A stretch of 64,000 nt of DNA. It comes from Burkholderiales bacterium. Its GTDB lineage: Bacteria > Pseudomonadota > Gammaproteobacteria > Burkholderiales > Burkholderiaceae_C. The stretch covers positions 1 to 64,000 of the forward strand of contig JACRNC010000014.1 of assembly GCA_016219375.1 (NCBI GenBank), written 5' to 3'. The notes beneath the pieces were generated by a model. That model saw nothing but the letters and a program-made list of their open reading frames with translations. It made no database searches and was not told the DNA's origin. This document shows, one piece after another, positions 45,400 to 54,359 of this stretch (positions are counted from its first letter, which is position 1; each line of letters opens with the position of its first letter). Position numbers and translations under genes: made by a program.

Positions 45400-45864
45400 T
45401 CAGCGATACCAGCGCGTGACCATCTCGGCCACGCAGGCCGGCTTGTCGTGGCCCTCGATGTCCACCGTGGCCACCCAGACCAGCTGAGCGGCATTGCCCG
45501 GCAGCGGCTCGAAGGACTGCAGCGCAAATCGCGCGCGCAGCCGGCTGCCCACCGTCACCGGCGACATGAAGCGCACGCGGTTGAGGCCGTAGTTGACGGC
45601 CATGCGCACCTCCTCGCAGCGGATGCTCTGCTGCGAGAAGCTCGCCAGCAGCGACAGCGTGAGATAGCCGTGCGCCACCGGCGCACCAAAGGGCGACTCG
45701 CGGTTGGCGCGCTCCACATCGACGTGGATCCATTGATGGTCGCCCGTCGCATCGGCGAACTGCTGGATGCGCGACTGCTCGATGGCCAGCCAGTCGCTGG
45801 TGGCGATCTCCTGGCCCACGCGGGCCTGCAGGTCTTCGAATCGGGGGAAGGTGGAAAGCGGCAT
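45400..45864 (-). CDS. MaoC family dehydratase (R-specific enoyl-CoA hydratase type)
   Basis: 154 residues from ATG 45864. The hydratase-2 motif FADATGDHQWIHVD supplies catalytic Asp42 and His47; FGAPVAHGYLTLSLLA is the second family block. Hot-dog fold, dimeric, cytosolic. It hydrates enoyl-CoA to (R)-3-hydroxyacyl-CoA, a supply route to polyhydroxyalkanoate, or acts in another acyl-CoA pathway. Confidence 0.9.
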   Translation of the reverse strand: MPLSTFPRFEDLQARVGQEIATSDWLAIEQSRIQQFADATGDHQWIHVDVERANRESPFGAPVAHGYLTLSLLASFSQQSIRCEEVRMAVNYGLNRVRFMSPVTVGSRLRARFALQSFEPLPGNAAQLVWVATVDIEGHDKPACVAEMVTRWYR

Positions 45865-46258
45865 GGAAGAAGAGGCAGTCAAGGTCGCGCGGCGCACCGC
45901 AGCTTGCATCGAGCAGGCCGCCGGCAGGTCCGGCGCGGCGAAATGTACGCGGCAGTATCCCGGCAGTATCGCCGCACCCCGCCGCGGCGCGGCGCGCTTG
46001 CGGCCCGCCCGGCTGACCTCAAGGCAGCAAGCGAGAACCATGACACACACGGGGCGGCGCCGCGCTGCTGCGGCCGGGCGGGCAGGGGAGTTGAGCGCGG
46101 GGCCCGACCCGGTGCACCGGGCCACCGGGCCGCGCAGCAGCGCCCCCTCATCTCGGCGACAGGCCTGTCGTGCAAACGCCCGGGGCCGCAGGGGGCGCAC
46201 GCTATGCTGCGCGCTGCGTCGGCGCGGTGCCGACCGACCCCTGTACCGAGGACACACC
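45865..46258. other. Divergent gene-free region, 394 bp
   Basis: No gene recognised between the MaoC gene and the small protein at 46259. Short AT-richer patches at about 45945-45970 may hold the MaoC promoter. Nothing else stands out. Confidence 0.4.
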
Positions 46259-46471
46259 ATGAGCTATTCCATCGAATCCAAGCTGGGCGACCTGCTCGAC
46301 AACGAACAGACCAAGGCCATCCTTGAGAAGCACATGCCCGGCATCTCCACCCACCCGCAGATCGGCATGGGCCGCGGCTTCCCGCTGTCGGTGGTAGCCA
46401 ACTTCTCCGGCGGCCTGATCACCAAGGAGATCCTGGAGAAGGTCAACGCCGAGCTGGCCGCGCTGGGCTGA
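46259..46471 (+). CDS. Small protein with a LEKHMPG-type helical motif
   Basis: 70 residues. The pattern KLGDLLDNEQTKAILEKHMPG, then FPLSVVANFSGGLITKEILEKV, is a short helical module seen alone or at the C-terminus of larger enzymes; it is unnamed to my knowledge. No signal or membrane segment. A strong terminator follows at 46522, so it forms its own unit. Confidence 0.75.
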   Translation: MSYSIESKLGDLLDNEQTKAILEKHMPGISTHPQIGMGRGFPLSVVANFSGGLITKEILEKVNAELAALG

Positions 46472-46521
46472 TCGCCCGCGGCCGGTGCGCCGCGCAGCTG
46501 CGCTGGCGACACCTGGGCCCC

Positions 46522-46556
46522 AAAGCCGCCCGCCGCTTGCCGGCCGGCGGCTTTTT
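46522..46556 (+). terminator. Rho-independent terminator
   Basis: A perfect 9-bp stem AAAGCCGCC / GGCGGCTTT (46522-46530 and 46546-46554) with a 15-nt loop and a TTTTT tract at 46552-46556, 50 bp after the small-protein gene. Confidence 0.85.
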
Positions 46557-46666
46557 CCTTTGCTGCGCTGCCTGTTCTGCCGGGCCTGTGCTTGCCGCCC
46601 GCTTCTTTCACCAGGCCCGCCCTTGCGTGGGGCGCCCTCCGCGGCATGCCTGCCGCGGCCCGCGGC

Positions 46667-48823
46667 TCAACCGGCCAGCGGCTCGCCCGCGTGGGGGGGC
46701 AGGTAGCGGTCGAGCAGCGCACGCAGGGCCTCGACGCGGAAGGGCTTGGGCAGGTGCTCGTCCATGCCGGCGTCCAGGCAACGCTGGCGCTCGTCGGCCA
46801 GTGCATGGGCGGTGAGCGCCACCACCGGCACGCGCGGCCGGCCGGCGGCGGACTCGGCCCGGCGGATGCGCCGCGTGGCCTCCAGGCCGTCCATCACCGG
46901 CATCTGGCAGTCCATCAGCACCAGGGCCGCGCTCTGCTGCGCCAGCCAGTCCACGGCCTGGGCGCCGTCGCTCAGCGTGACCAGCTCGCTCACGCCCAGT
47001 TGCGCGAGCGTGGCCTCGGCCACCAGGGCGTTGACCGCGTTGTCTTCCACCAGCAGCACGCGGCCCGCGCGCCGCGGCGGGCCTCCGGCCGGCGGCGTGT
47101 GGGCAGACGCGGCGGGCGATGCAGCGGGAGACTCTGCTGGAAGGGCAGCGGAGAGGTCGGGGCCAGCCGCATGACCAGTCGAACGATCGGGCTCGGACAC
47201 GGCAACTGCCGCCTCGCCTGCCCCCGGGCTGGCCGGGCCCTGCGCCGAGTCGCCGGCCGCCTCGGCCGTCTGACCCCTCGCGGCCACCGCATCGGCAGCT
47301 GCCCGTGCCCTGCTGCCGGCCGGCCGTGGCCACAGCGGCAGCGTGAAGCGGAAGACCGATCCCGCGCCGGGCCGGCTGTCGCAGGCCAGCTCGCCGCCCA
47401 TGACGCGGCACAGCTCGCGCGAGATGGCCAGGCCCAGGCCGCTGCCCGCGTGACGGCGGTCGAGCGCGGCATCGACCTGGTGGAAGGGCTCGAAGATGCG
47501 CGGCAGCTCCTCGGCGGGGATGCCGATGCCGGTGTCCTCGACCATGAAGAGCACGTCGCCCACCTGTGCTGCACGGCCCGGGGCGCCCTTCACGTCGACC
47601 TGCGCGTCGGCCCTCACATCGCCCTTCACATCGCCCTTCACGTCACCCTGCCTGCCCGCCTGCGCCCCGTCAGCGGCCATGCCGGCAATCGGGCTCGCCG
47701 ACACCCGCAGCGTGATGCGGCCGGACTCGCTGAACTTGACCGCATTGCCCAGCAGGTTGTGCAGCACCTGGCGCAGCCGCGCGGCGTCGCCCTGGGCCGT
47801 GCACGGGCGCGGCAGGCGGAAGTCGCAGGCCACGCTCAGGCCCTTGCGCGCGGCCTGCACGGCGGTGACGGCGACCACGTCGTCGATCAGCGCATGCAGC
47901 GCAAACGGCGCGCTGTCCACGCGCAGCTGCCCGGCTTCGATGCGCGAGAAGTCGAGCACGTCGTCGATCAGCGCCAGCAGGTGGTCGCCCGAGCGCTGCA
48001 GCAGGTCGAGCCGGTGCAGCGCGGCGGGCCGCGCCTCGTCGTCGCGCAGCAGGCGGGCCAGGCCGAGCACGCCGTGCAGCGGGGTGCGCATCTCGTGGCT
48101 CATCGCGGCCAGGAAGCGGCTCTTGGCGGCGCTGTGCTGCTCGGCCTGGGCCAGCGCAGCCTCGCGCTCGCGGGCCGCGGCCTCGTGCGTGTAACGCAGC
48201 TTGAGCAGCTCGACGATGCGCCGCTGGCTGCGCCGCGTCTCCAGCAGCAGCACGATGACGAAGCCGGTGAAGCTGGCCGCGGCGAAGGCGCCGTAGGCAT
48301 CGCCACGCAGCAGGCCCCAGGCCATGTTGGGCAGCATCATCGGCAGCAGGAAGCAGGCGACCGCGCGCCGGTCCACGGCCAGGGTGAAGCTGCCCACCGA
48401 GGCCGCGCCGAGCACGCAGGCCACGGTGACGGCAGCCACGTCGATGCGCGTGAAGGGCGTGAGCCACCAGACGGCCGCGCCCCAGACCAGGCTGTCGGCC
48501 GCCAGCAGCATCAGCAGCACCGGCCACCAGTGCGCGGCCTCGCGCCGCGGCGAGCGCAGATAGGCCACGGCCTGCACCAGGCGGGGCGCGCCCAGCAGGC
48601 ACTTGAGCACCAGCCACGACCACAGCGCCGCGGCCGGCACGGCAGGCCGGATGAGCAGGCACATCACCGCGGCCAGGCCGCAGGCCACGCCCACCGACAC
48701 CGGCACGTGGCTGAAGAGCATGCGCACCTGGGTGAGGTGCACGCGCCGCGGCAGGTCCGGCGGCACGGGGCCGGCCGGGCTGGCGTGCGCGTCGTTGCCG
48801 GGGGCGGCCAGGGTCGCGTTCAT
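46667..48823 (-). CDS. Membrane hybrid sensor histidine kinase / response regulator
   Basis: 718 residues from ATG 48823; the frame is open farther upstream, but that part is low complexity. Five to six membrane segments lie between about 35 and 180, then a short coiled region, HisKA with His243 in MSHEMRTPLHG, HATPase (GSGLGLAISRELCRVMGG), an Ala/Pro-rich linker of about 100 residues, and a receiver with Asp638 in LVLMDCQMPVMDG. No output domain: signal must pass by phosphorelay to an unlinked partner. Confidence 0.92.
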   Translation of the reverse strand: MNATLAAPGNDAHASPAGPVPPDLPRRVHLTQVRMLFSHVPVSVGVACGLAAVMCLLIRPAVPAAALWSWLVLKCLLGAPRLVQAVAYLRSPRREAAHWWPVLLMLLAADSLVWGAAVWWLTPFTRIDVAAVTVACVLGAASVGSFTLAVDRRAVACFLLPMMLPNMAWGLLRGDAYGAFAAASFTGFVIVLLLETRRSQRRIVELLKLRYTHEAAAREREAALAQAEQHSAAKSRFLAAMSHEMRTPLHGVLGLARLLRDDEARPAALHRLDLLQRSGDHLLALIDDVLDFSRIEAGQLRVDSAPFALHALIDDVVAVTAVQAARKGLSVACDFRLPRPCTAQGDAARLRQVLHNLLGNAVKFSESGRITLRVSASPIAGMAADGAQAGRQGDVKGDVKGDVRADAQVDVKGAPGRAAQVGDVLFMVEDTGIGIPAEELPRIFEPFHQVDAALDRRHAGSGLGLAISRELCRVMGGELACDSRPGAGSVFRFTLPLWPRPAGSRARAAADAVAARGQTAEAAGDSAQGPASPGAGEAAVAVSEPDRSTGHAAGPDLSAALPAESPAASPAASAHTPPAGGPPRRAGRVLLVEDNAVNALVAEATLAQLGVSELVTLSDGAQAVDWLAQQSAALVLMDCQMPVMDGLEATRRIRRAESAAGRPRVPVVALTAHALADERQRCLDAGMDEHLPKPFRVEALRALLDRYLPPHAGEPLAG

Positions 48824-49013
48824 CGTCGCGCCGGGCGCGAGTGGGGATGCCCCAGTATCGGCAGCGCCCCTGCGCGGGCGGCTCAGGGTTAGACGCGGGG
48901 GCGGCGGCGCGCGGCGTGATGTTTTGCAGCTGTGCGCGCCGCAGCGCACGGGTGCGCAGCGATGCGGCCGGCTGCGGCCAGCGGGCGCATCGGGCCCGCC
49001 GCCTGGCGCTGCT

Positions 49014-49931
49014 TCAGCGCAGGTCGCGCAGGTCGCCCGGGTTGCCGGGATTGCCCGGCTCGCCCGGCGGCGCCAGCGCGGCGCCGCAGTCGCGGCAGTA
49101 GCGCGCGCTGTCCTCATGGCCGGTGCTGCCGCAGGCGGCGCAGCGGCGGCCGCCGCCGGGCTGGCGCACGCGCTGGGCGGTGAGCTCGGCGCTGACGATG
49201 CCGGTGGGCACGGCCAGGGTGCCCCAGCCCAGCAGCATCATGATGGAGGCGATGAAGCGGCCCAGGTCGGTGTGCGGCGTGATGTCGCCGAAGCCGACCG
49301 TGGTCATCGTGACGATGGCCCAGTAGATGCTGGCCGGGATGCTGGTGAAGCCGTGCGTGGGGCCTTCGATGACGTACATCAGCGAGCCCATGACGATGAC
49401 CACCGTCATCACGAAGCACAGGAAGACGAAGATCTTGCGCCGGCTGGCATGGATGGCCGCGCCCATCGCCGAGAACTCGCGCAGGTAGGCGCCGAGCTTG
49501 AGGATGCGGAAGATGCGCAGCAGCCGCAGCACGCGCACGTCGATCAGCGCATGCATGGCCGGGAAGAACAGCGCCAGGTAGGTGGGCAGCACGGCCAGCA
49601 GGTCGATCACGCCGAAGACGCTGCGCGCATAGCGCGCCGGCCGCTGCACGCAGACGAGGCGCAGCAGGTACTCCAGCGTGAAGGCGACGGTGAAGAACCA
49701 CTCCAGCACCCAGAAGATCTCGCCCCAGCGCGCGTGGTACTCACCCACGCTGTCGAGTGCGACGACCACGATGCTGGCCAGGATCAGGCCGATCAGCGCC
49801 AGGTCGAAGGTGCGGCCCGCCGGCGTGTCGGCCTCGAAGATGACGATGTGCAGCCGGCGCCGCCAGCCGTGCTGCGGGCAGCCGAAGGCGGTGGCGTCGG
49901 ACAGGTAGGCACTCGCGCGCGGGTCGTTCAT
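49014..49931 (-). CDS. Voltage-gated K+ channel family protein with C-terminal zinc ribbon
   Basis: 305 residues. Six membrane segments; the S4-like helix RVLRLLRIFRILKL (about 133-146) carries regularly spaced Arg, and the selectivity filter TVGFGD is at 211-216. After S6 comes a zinc ribbon (Cys264, Cys267, Cys279, Cys282) and a Gly/Pro/Asn tail. Its ATG overlaps the stop of the kinase gene upstream (ATGA), so the two are translationally coupled. Confidence 0.92.
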   Translation of the reverse strand: MNDPRASAYLSDATAFGCPQHGWRRRLHIVIFEADTPAGRTFDLALIGLILASIVVVALDSVGEYHARWGEIFWVLEWFFTVAFTLEYLLRLVCVQRPARYARSVFGVIDLLAVLPTYLALFFPAMHALIDVRVLRLLRIFRILKLGAYLREFSAMGAAIHASRRKIFVFLCFVMTVVIVMGSLMYVIEGPTHGFTSIPASIYWAIVTMTTVGFGDITPHTDLGRFIASIMMLLGWGTLAVPTGIVSAELTAQRVRQPGGGRRCAACGSTGHEDSARYCRDCGAALAPPGEPGNPGNPGDLRDLR

Positions 49932-51172
49932 CGAAAGCCCTTGTCGAACTCGAAATCCTCGTCGTCATCGGCGCCGCCCATCCACACCGCGGCGGACGCG
50001 CCGGCGGCCTGCTGCAGCGCCTGCACCTGCTCGCGCAGCTGCTGCGCCTGCTGGCCCCAGTAGCCCGAGCCGCCGAACCACGGAAAGGCCGCGGGGAAGG
50101 CCGGGTCAGCCCAGCGCCGCGCCAGCCACGCGCTGTGGTGAATCAGGCGCAGCGTGCGCAGCGGCTCGATCAGGCGGCGCTCGCGCTCGTCGAAATCGGC
50201 CATCTCGCGGTAGCCGCGCAGCAGGGCGTCGAGCTGGCGCCGCGCGGGCTCGTCCTCGCCGGGCAGCAGCATCCACAGGTCCTGCACGGCCGGGCCGGTG
50301 GCCGCGTCGTCCAGGTCCACGAAGTGCGGGCCGGCGTCCGGCGTCCAGAGCACATTGCCGGCGTGGCAATCGCCGTGCAGGCGGATCAGCCGCAGGCCCG
50401 GCACGGCATCGAAGGCCTGCTGCGACAGGTCAAGCGCGGCATCAGCCGCGGCCTGCCAGGCCGGGGCCACGTCCGGCGGGATGAGGCCGCTGCCGAGCAG
50501 CCACTCGCGCGCCGCGCGGCCGGTGTGGGCCACGTCGATCACCGTGCGGTGGGCAAAGGGCCGCGCCGCGCCCACCGTGTGCAGCCGGCCGATGAAGCGG
50601 CCCATCCACTGCAGCACGGCCGGGTCGTCGAGCTCCGGCGCGCGTCCGCCCCGGCGCGGGGCCACAGCCAGCCGCATGCCGCGGTGGTGGGCCAGCGTGG
50701 GCGGCTCGCCCACCAGCCGGGCGTCCGAGCCGGCCGGCGGCTGCAGGATGAGCGGCGCCACCACCGGGACCTCGGCTGCGGTCAGCTCGCGAGCGAAGGC
50801 GTGCTCCTCGAGGATCTGCGCATCGCTCCAGCGCCCAGGGCGGTAGAACTTGGCCACCACCACGCGGCCGTCCTCCAGGTGGACCTGGAAGACGCGGTTC
50901 TCGTAGGAGTTGAGCTGAAGCAGCCGGCCGTCGCCGCGCAGGCCCACGGCGTCCAGCGCATCCAGCACGGCCGCCGGCGTCAGATCGGCATACGGCGTGG
51001 GCGCATCGCCGCGACGGTCATCGGCGGCATCCACCGCATCGGCCGGCATGCCGCCCGGGGCACCGGCCGAGTCGGAGGGCATACGGACACGGTCATCCGG
51101 CATGTCGGCGGGCTTGCGGCCGACGGAGGGGGCCGCCGCAGCGGGCTGATCAGGGTGGGGGGCGCTCGCCAT
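49928..51172 (-). CDS. srkA: Stress-response protein kinase, SrkA/YihE-like
   Basis: 414 residues from ATG 51172; the first 75 residues are a Pro/Asp-rich extension not found in E. coli SrkA, so the true start may be later. The kinase core is intact: QLNSYENRVFQV for the glycine-loop region, VVAKFYRPGRW with the ATP Lys, HGDCHAGNVLW for the catalytic loop and FVDLDDAATGP for the metal Asp. SrkA counteracts stress-induced cell death. Coupled to the K+ channel gene by a 4-bp overlap. Confidence 0.88.
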   Translation of the reverse strand: MASAPHPDQPAAAAPSVGRKPADMPDDRVRMPSDSAGAPGGMPADAVDAADDRRGDAPTPYADLTPAAVLDALDAVGLRGDGRLLQLNSYENRVFQVHLEDGRVVVAKFYRPGRWSDAQILEEHAFARELTAAEVPVVAPLILQPPAGSDARLVGEPPTLAHHRGMRLAVAPRRGGRAPELDDPAVLQWMGRFIGRLHTVGAARPFAHRTVIDVAHTGRAAREWLLGSGLIPPDVAPAWQAAADAALDLSQQAFDAVPGLRLIRLHGDCHAGNVLWTPDAGPHFVDLDDAATGPAVQDLWMLLPGEDEPARRQLDALLRGYREMADFDERERRLIEPLRTLRLIHHSAWLARRWADPAFPAAFPWFGGSGYWGQQAQQLREQVQALQQAAGASAAVWMGGADDDEDFEFDKGFR

Positions 51173-51295
51173 GCCGGCATCGTATCCAGCCGCCCGCGGC
51201 CCGCGTCGGGGTGGCGCCATGCGGCCCTTGCGGCCGATGGCCGCGGCCGATTCCCCGGGCCGGCAGGGCGGCGTAACACTCAGTAGCATCCCGCC

Positions 51296-52369
51296 ATGCC
51301 CGCGCCCTCCTCCCGCTATCCCCGCTCCGACCATTACGACGGCCGGCGCTTCTTCAACCCCGGCGTGCACACCGACCGCGGCCTGGGCGACCTGCTGCGC
51401 TGGCAGCGCGAGCGCCGCCCGCCGCGCTGGCCGCGCCGCGTGGACAACACGCCCTACCCCGCCCCCCTGCGCGAGGCCCCGGCCGGCGAGTTGCACGTCA
51501 CCGACATCGGTCACGTCACCTTCCTGATCCAGGTGGAGGGCTGCAACCTGCTTACCGACCCGGTGTGGAGCCAGCGCGCCAGCCCGCTGCCCTTCGCCGG
51601 CCCCAAGCGCGTGCGCGCCCCGGGGGTGGCCTTCGATGATCTGCCGCGCATCGACGCGGTGCTGCTCAGCCATAACCACTACGACCACCTCTGCCTGCGC
51701 ACGCTGCATCGGCTGCACGAGCGCTGGCAGCCGGTCATCCTCACCGGGCTGGGCAACGGCCGGTATCTGACGCGCAAGGGCATCCCCGGCGCCATCGAAC
51801 TGGACTGGTGGCAGGCCTGGTCCCCGCGGCCCGAGGTGCGCGTGACTTACGTGCCGGCGCAGCATTGGTCCTCGCGCAGCCCCTTCGACCGCCGGCGCAT
51901 GCTCTGGGGCGGGCATGTGGTGGACACGCCCGCGGGCCGCGTCTACTTCGCGGGCGACACGGGTTATCCGCCCGAGGGCGTGCCGTCCTTTCTGCAGGGC
52001 ATCCGCAAGCGGCTGGGCCGCCCCGACGTGGCGCTGCTGCCCATCGGCGCCTATGCGCCGCGCTGGTTCATGGCCACGCACCACATGGACCCGGACGAGG
52101 CCGTGCGCAGCCACCTCGACCTGGGCGCGCGGCTGTCCATCGGCATGCACCAGGGCATCTTCCAGCTCACCGACGAGGCCTTCGACGAGCCGCCCCGCCT
52201 GCTGGCCGAAGCCCGGGCCCGACACGGCGTGAGCCCGGCCGACTTCACGCTGCTCGACGTCGGCCAGCGCTTGATGCGTCACGCCGGTGGATGGAGCACG
52301 AGCGAGCCGCTGGCCACCGTGGCCAACAACGCGGCCCCGGCAAACGGCCCGGCTGCCGCGGCGGCCTGA
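51296..52369 (+). CDS. MBL-fold metallohydrolase (NAPE-PLD/UlaG-like)
   Basis: 357 residues. The metal motif HxHxDH reads SHNHYDH at 125-131; VYFAGDTGYPP near 215 and ATHHMDPDEA near 262 supply the other ligands. The N-terminal 60 residues (HYDGRRFFNPG) are typical of N-acyl-phosphatidylethanolamine phospholipase D-like bacterial proteins. No signal peptide. Phosphodiesterase or lactonase activity is expected; substrate not known. Confidence 0.88.
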   Translation: MPAPSSRYPRSDHYDGRRFFNPGVHTDRGLGDLLRWQRERRPPRWPRRVDNTPYPAPLREAPAGELHVTDIGHVTFLIQVEGCNLLTDPVWSQRASPLPFAGPKRVRAPGVAFDDLPRIDAVLLSHNHYDHLCLRTLHRLHERWQPVILTGLGNGRYLTRKGIPGAIELDWWQAWSPRPEVRVTYVPAQHWSSRSPFDRRRMLWGGHVVDTPAGRVYFAGDTGYPPEGVPSFLQGIRKRLGRPDVALLPIGAYAPRWFMATHHMDPDEAVRSHLDLGARLSIGMHQGIFQLTDEAFDEPPRLLAEARARHGVSPADFTLLDVGQRLMRHAGGWSTSEPLATVANNAAPANGPAAAAA

Positions 52370-52378
52370 GCCCAAGCA

Positions 52379-54028
52379 TCAGCCCAGCGGCGCGAAGTCC
52401 GACGGCCCGGGCGTGTCCTCGGCGCTGCCGGCGCGCACGATGCGCCCGCGCCCGGCGCGCTTGGCGGCATACATGGCATGGTCGGCGGCGGCGATCAGGG
52501 CTTCGGCGTCGGCTGCATCGCCCGGCCGGTGCACGCACAGGCCGATGCTGGTGCCCACCTCGACGCGGCCACTGGCCAGCACGAAGGGCTGCGACGCCGC
52601 GTCGATGATCTTGGCGCCCACCGCACGGGCGTCGGCCTCGGCATCGAGCAGGCCCTCGAGTACGACGACGAACTCGTCGCCGGCCAGGCGGCTGACGGCG
52701 TCAGTCTCGCGCACGCAGGTGCGCAGCCGGCGGGCGAACTGGCACAGCAGGTCGTCGCCGGCCGGGTGGCCGTAGTCGTCGTTGACCCGCTTCAGGCCGT
52801 CCAGGTCGAGGAAGAGCACGGCCAGCGGCCGGCCGCTGCGCCGCGTGCGGGCCAGCGCACGCGGCAGCATCTCCTGCAGCGCACGACGGTTGGGCAGGCC
52901 GGTCAGCGTGTCCAGCAGGGCCTGCTCCTCGCGCAGCCGCTCCAGCGCCTTGCGGTCGCTGATGTCGTGCAGAAAGGCGCACAGCATGCTGCCACCGCCG
53001 CTGGCCAGCGTGCTGGCACGGACCTCCACCGGGAAGACCGATCCGTCGCGGCGCAGCGCCTGCAGCTCCAGCGGCGTCTCCAGCACGGCCGAGCCCGCGG
53101 AGCCGGCCGCCCCGGCCGCGCCGCCGGCACGCAGCGCGCGCTTGAGGAAGCCGCGGTAGGCCGCGCGCTGCTGCGGCGGCACGATGGTGGCCAAGAGCGG
53201 GCGGCCCAGCACCTCGTCGCGCCGCCAGCCGAAGGTGCGCTCGGCCTGGCGGTTCCACTCGGTGATCTCGCCGGCGGCGTTCATGGCCACATAGACCTCC
53301 TGCGCATGCTCCAGCACGGCCTGCAGCTCGGCCGTGCGCTCGTGCACGCGCCGCTCCAGGTCCAGGCGCAGGGTTTCCAGCTGGCTCTCGGCGTCCTTGC
53401 GCGCCTGGATGTCCTCGATCACCGACACATAGGCCACCGGCCGGCCGGCGCCGTTGCGCATCAGCGTGACCGTGAGGTTGATCCACACGCGCGAGCCGTC
53501 CTTGCGCAGGTAGCGCTTCTCGCGGGTGTGGTGGCTGATCTCGCCGGCCAGCAGCCGGCGCGCCATGTCCAGGTCCTGCGCCATGTCGGCCGGGTCGGTC
53601 ACGTCGCGCACATGCATGCGCAGCATCTCGGCCTCGCTGTAGCCGACGATCTCGCAGGTGCGGGGATTCACGCGCAGCCAGCGGCCGTCGAGCGACACCA
53701 TCGAGATGCCAACCGGCGCATGGCGGAAGAGCTCGCCCAGCTCCGCATCGGTGCGAGCCAGCGCGGGCCCGCCGAGGGCGACCACCGGACGCGGCGCGGC
53801 AGTGGGTGCAGCGGGTGCCTCCAAAGGCGCCGGTGCCGGCATCGGCGAGGCAGCGGGCAGCCCGGCAGCATGGCCACCGGCGGCGGCGCGGGCCTGGCCG
53901 CTCCCGTCGTCTTCTTCAGCAAACGGCACGCCGAACAAGATCTGCCCGCCCCTGGTCCTGCCTGGTCCTGCTTGGATGTGGACCCGCCGCAGGCTGTGAC
54001 GGCAGGCCCCGCTGCGCGTCGGCGGCAC
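52379..54028 (-). CDS. PAS-PAS-GGDEF protein (probable diguanylate cyclase)
   Basis: Up to 549 residues if begun at GTG 54028; a later GTG at 53929 (VPFAEEDDG) is about as likely. PAS 1 at about 95-215 (ELFRHAPVGISMVSLDG, then PAC), a coiled stretch ERRVHERTAELQAVLEHA, PAS 2 at about 240-365, and a GGDEF domain whose signature reads RLAGDEF, an Ala-for-Gly variant found in active enzymes. No EAL domain and no RxxD inhibitory site seen in the expected place. No membrane helix. Confidence 0.9.
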   Translation of the reverse strand: MPPTRSGACRHSLRRVHIQAGPGRTRGGQILFGVPFAEEDDGSGQARAAAGGHAAGLPAASPMPAPAPLEAPAAPTAAPRPVVALGGPALARTDAELGELFRHAPVGISMVSLDGRWLRVNPRTCEIVGYSEAEMLRMHVRDVTDPADMAQDLDMARRLLAGEISHHTREKRYLRKDGSRVWINLTVTLMRNGAGRPVAYVSVIEDIQARKDAESQLETLRLDLERRVHERTAELQAVLEHAQEVYVAMNAAGEITEWNRQAERTFGWRRDEVLGRPLLATIVPPQQRAAYRGFLKRALRAGGAAGAAGSAGSAVLETPLELQALRRDGSVFPVEVRASTLASGGGSMLCAFLHDISDRKALERLREEQALLDTLTGLPNRRALQEMLPRALARTRRSGRPLAVLFLDLDGLKRVNDDYGHPAGDDLLCQFARRLRTCVRETDAVSRLAGDEFVVVLEGLLDAEADARAVGAKIIDAASQPFVLASGRVEVGTSIGLCVHRPGDAADAEALIAAADHAMYAAKRAGRGRIVRAGSAEDTPGPSDFAPLG

Positions 54029-54195
54029 GCCGTCTGCCTCTGAGGGATGACGGCGCCCGGCCCCGGCGGCGGACGGCGATTGTCACCGCAGCCCCGCCCG
54101 GCCGCCATCACCCCCGCAGGTGGGACATGCCGGCGGTATGCGCCACCTGTCACGCCGGCCCTCAGGCCGGACGATCCGATGTCAAGGAAAACACC

Positions 54196-54354
54196 ATGAC
54201 CCTCACCACCATCTTGCTCATCGTGCTGCTGCTGCTAGTCATCGGCGCGCTACCGACCTGGCCGCACAGCACCTCCTGGGGCTACTACCCCAGCGCCGGG
54301 CTGGGCCTGATCCTGGCCATCGTGCTGGTGCTGATGCTGCTGGGGCGGATCTGA
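54196..54354 (+). CDS. DUF3309 small membrane protein
   Basis: 52 residues: two hydrophobic helices joined by LPTWPHSTSWGYYPSAG, the DUF3309 signature. AAGGA precedes the ATG. Inner-membrane, unknown role, often stress-associated. It is convergent with the FtsH-like gene, 5 bp apart. Confidence 0.9.
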   Translation: MTLTTILLIVLLLLVIGALPTWPHSTSWGYYPSAGLGLILAIVLVLMLLGRI

Positions 54355-54359
54355 TCGCG

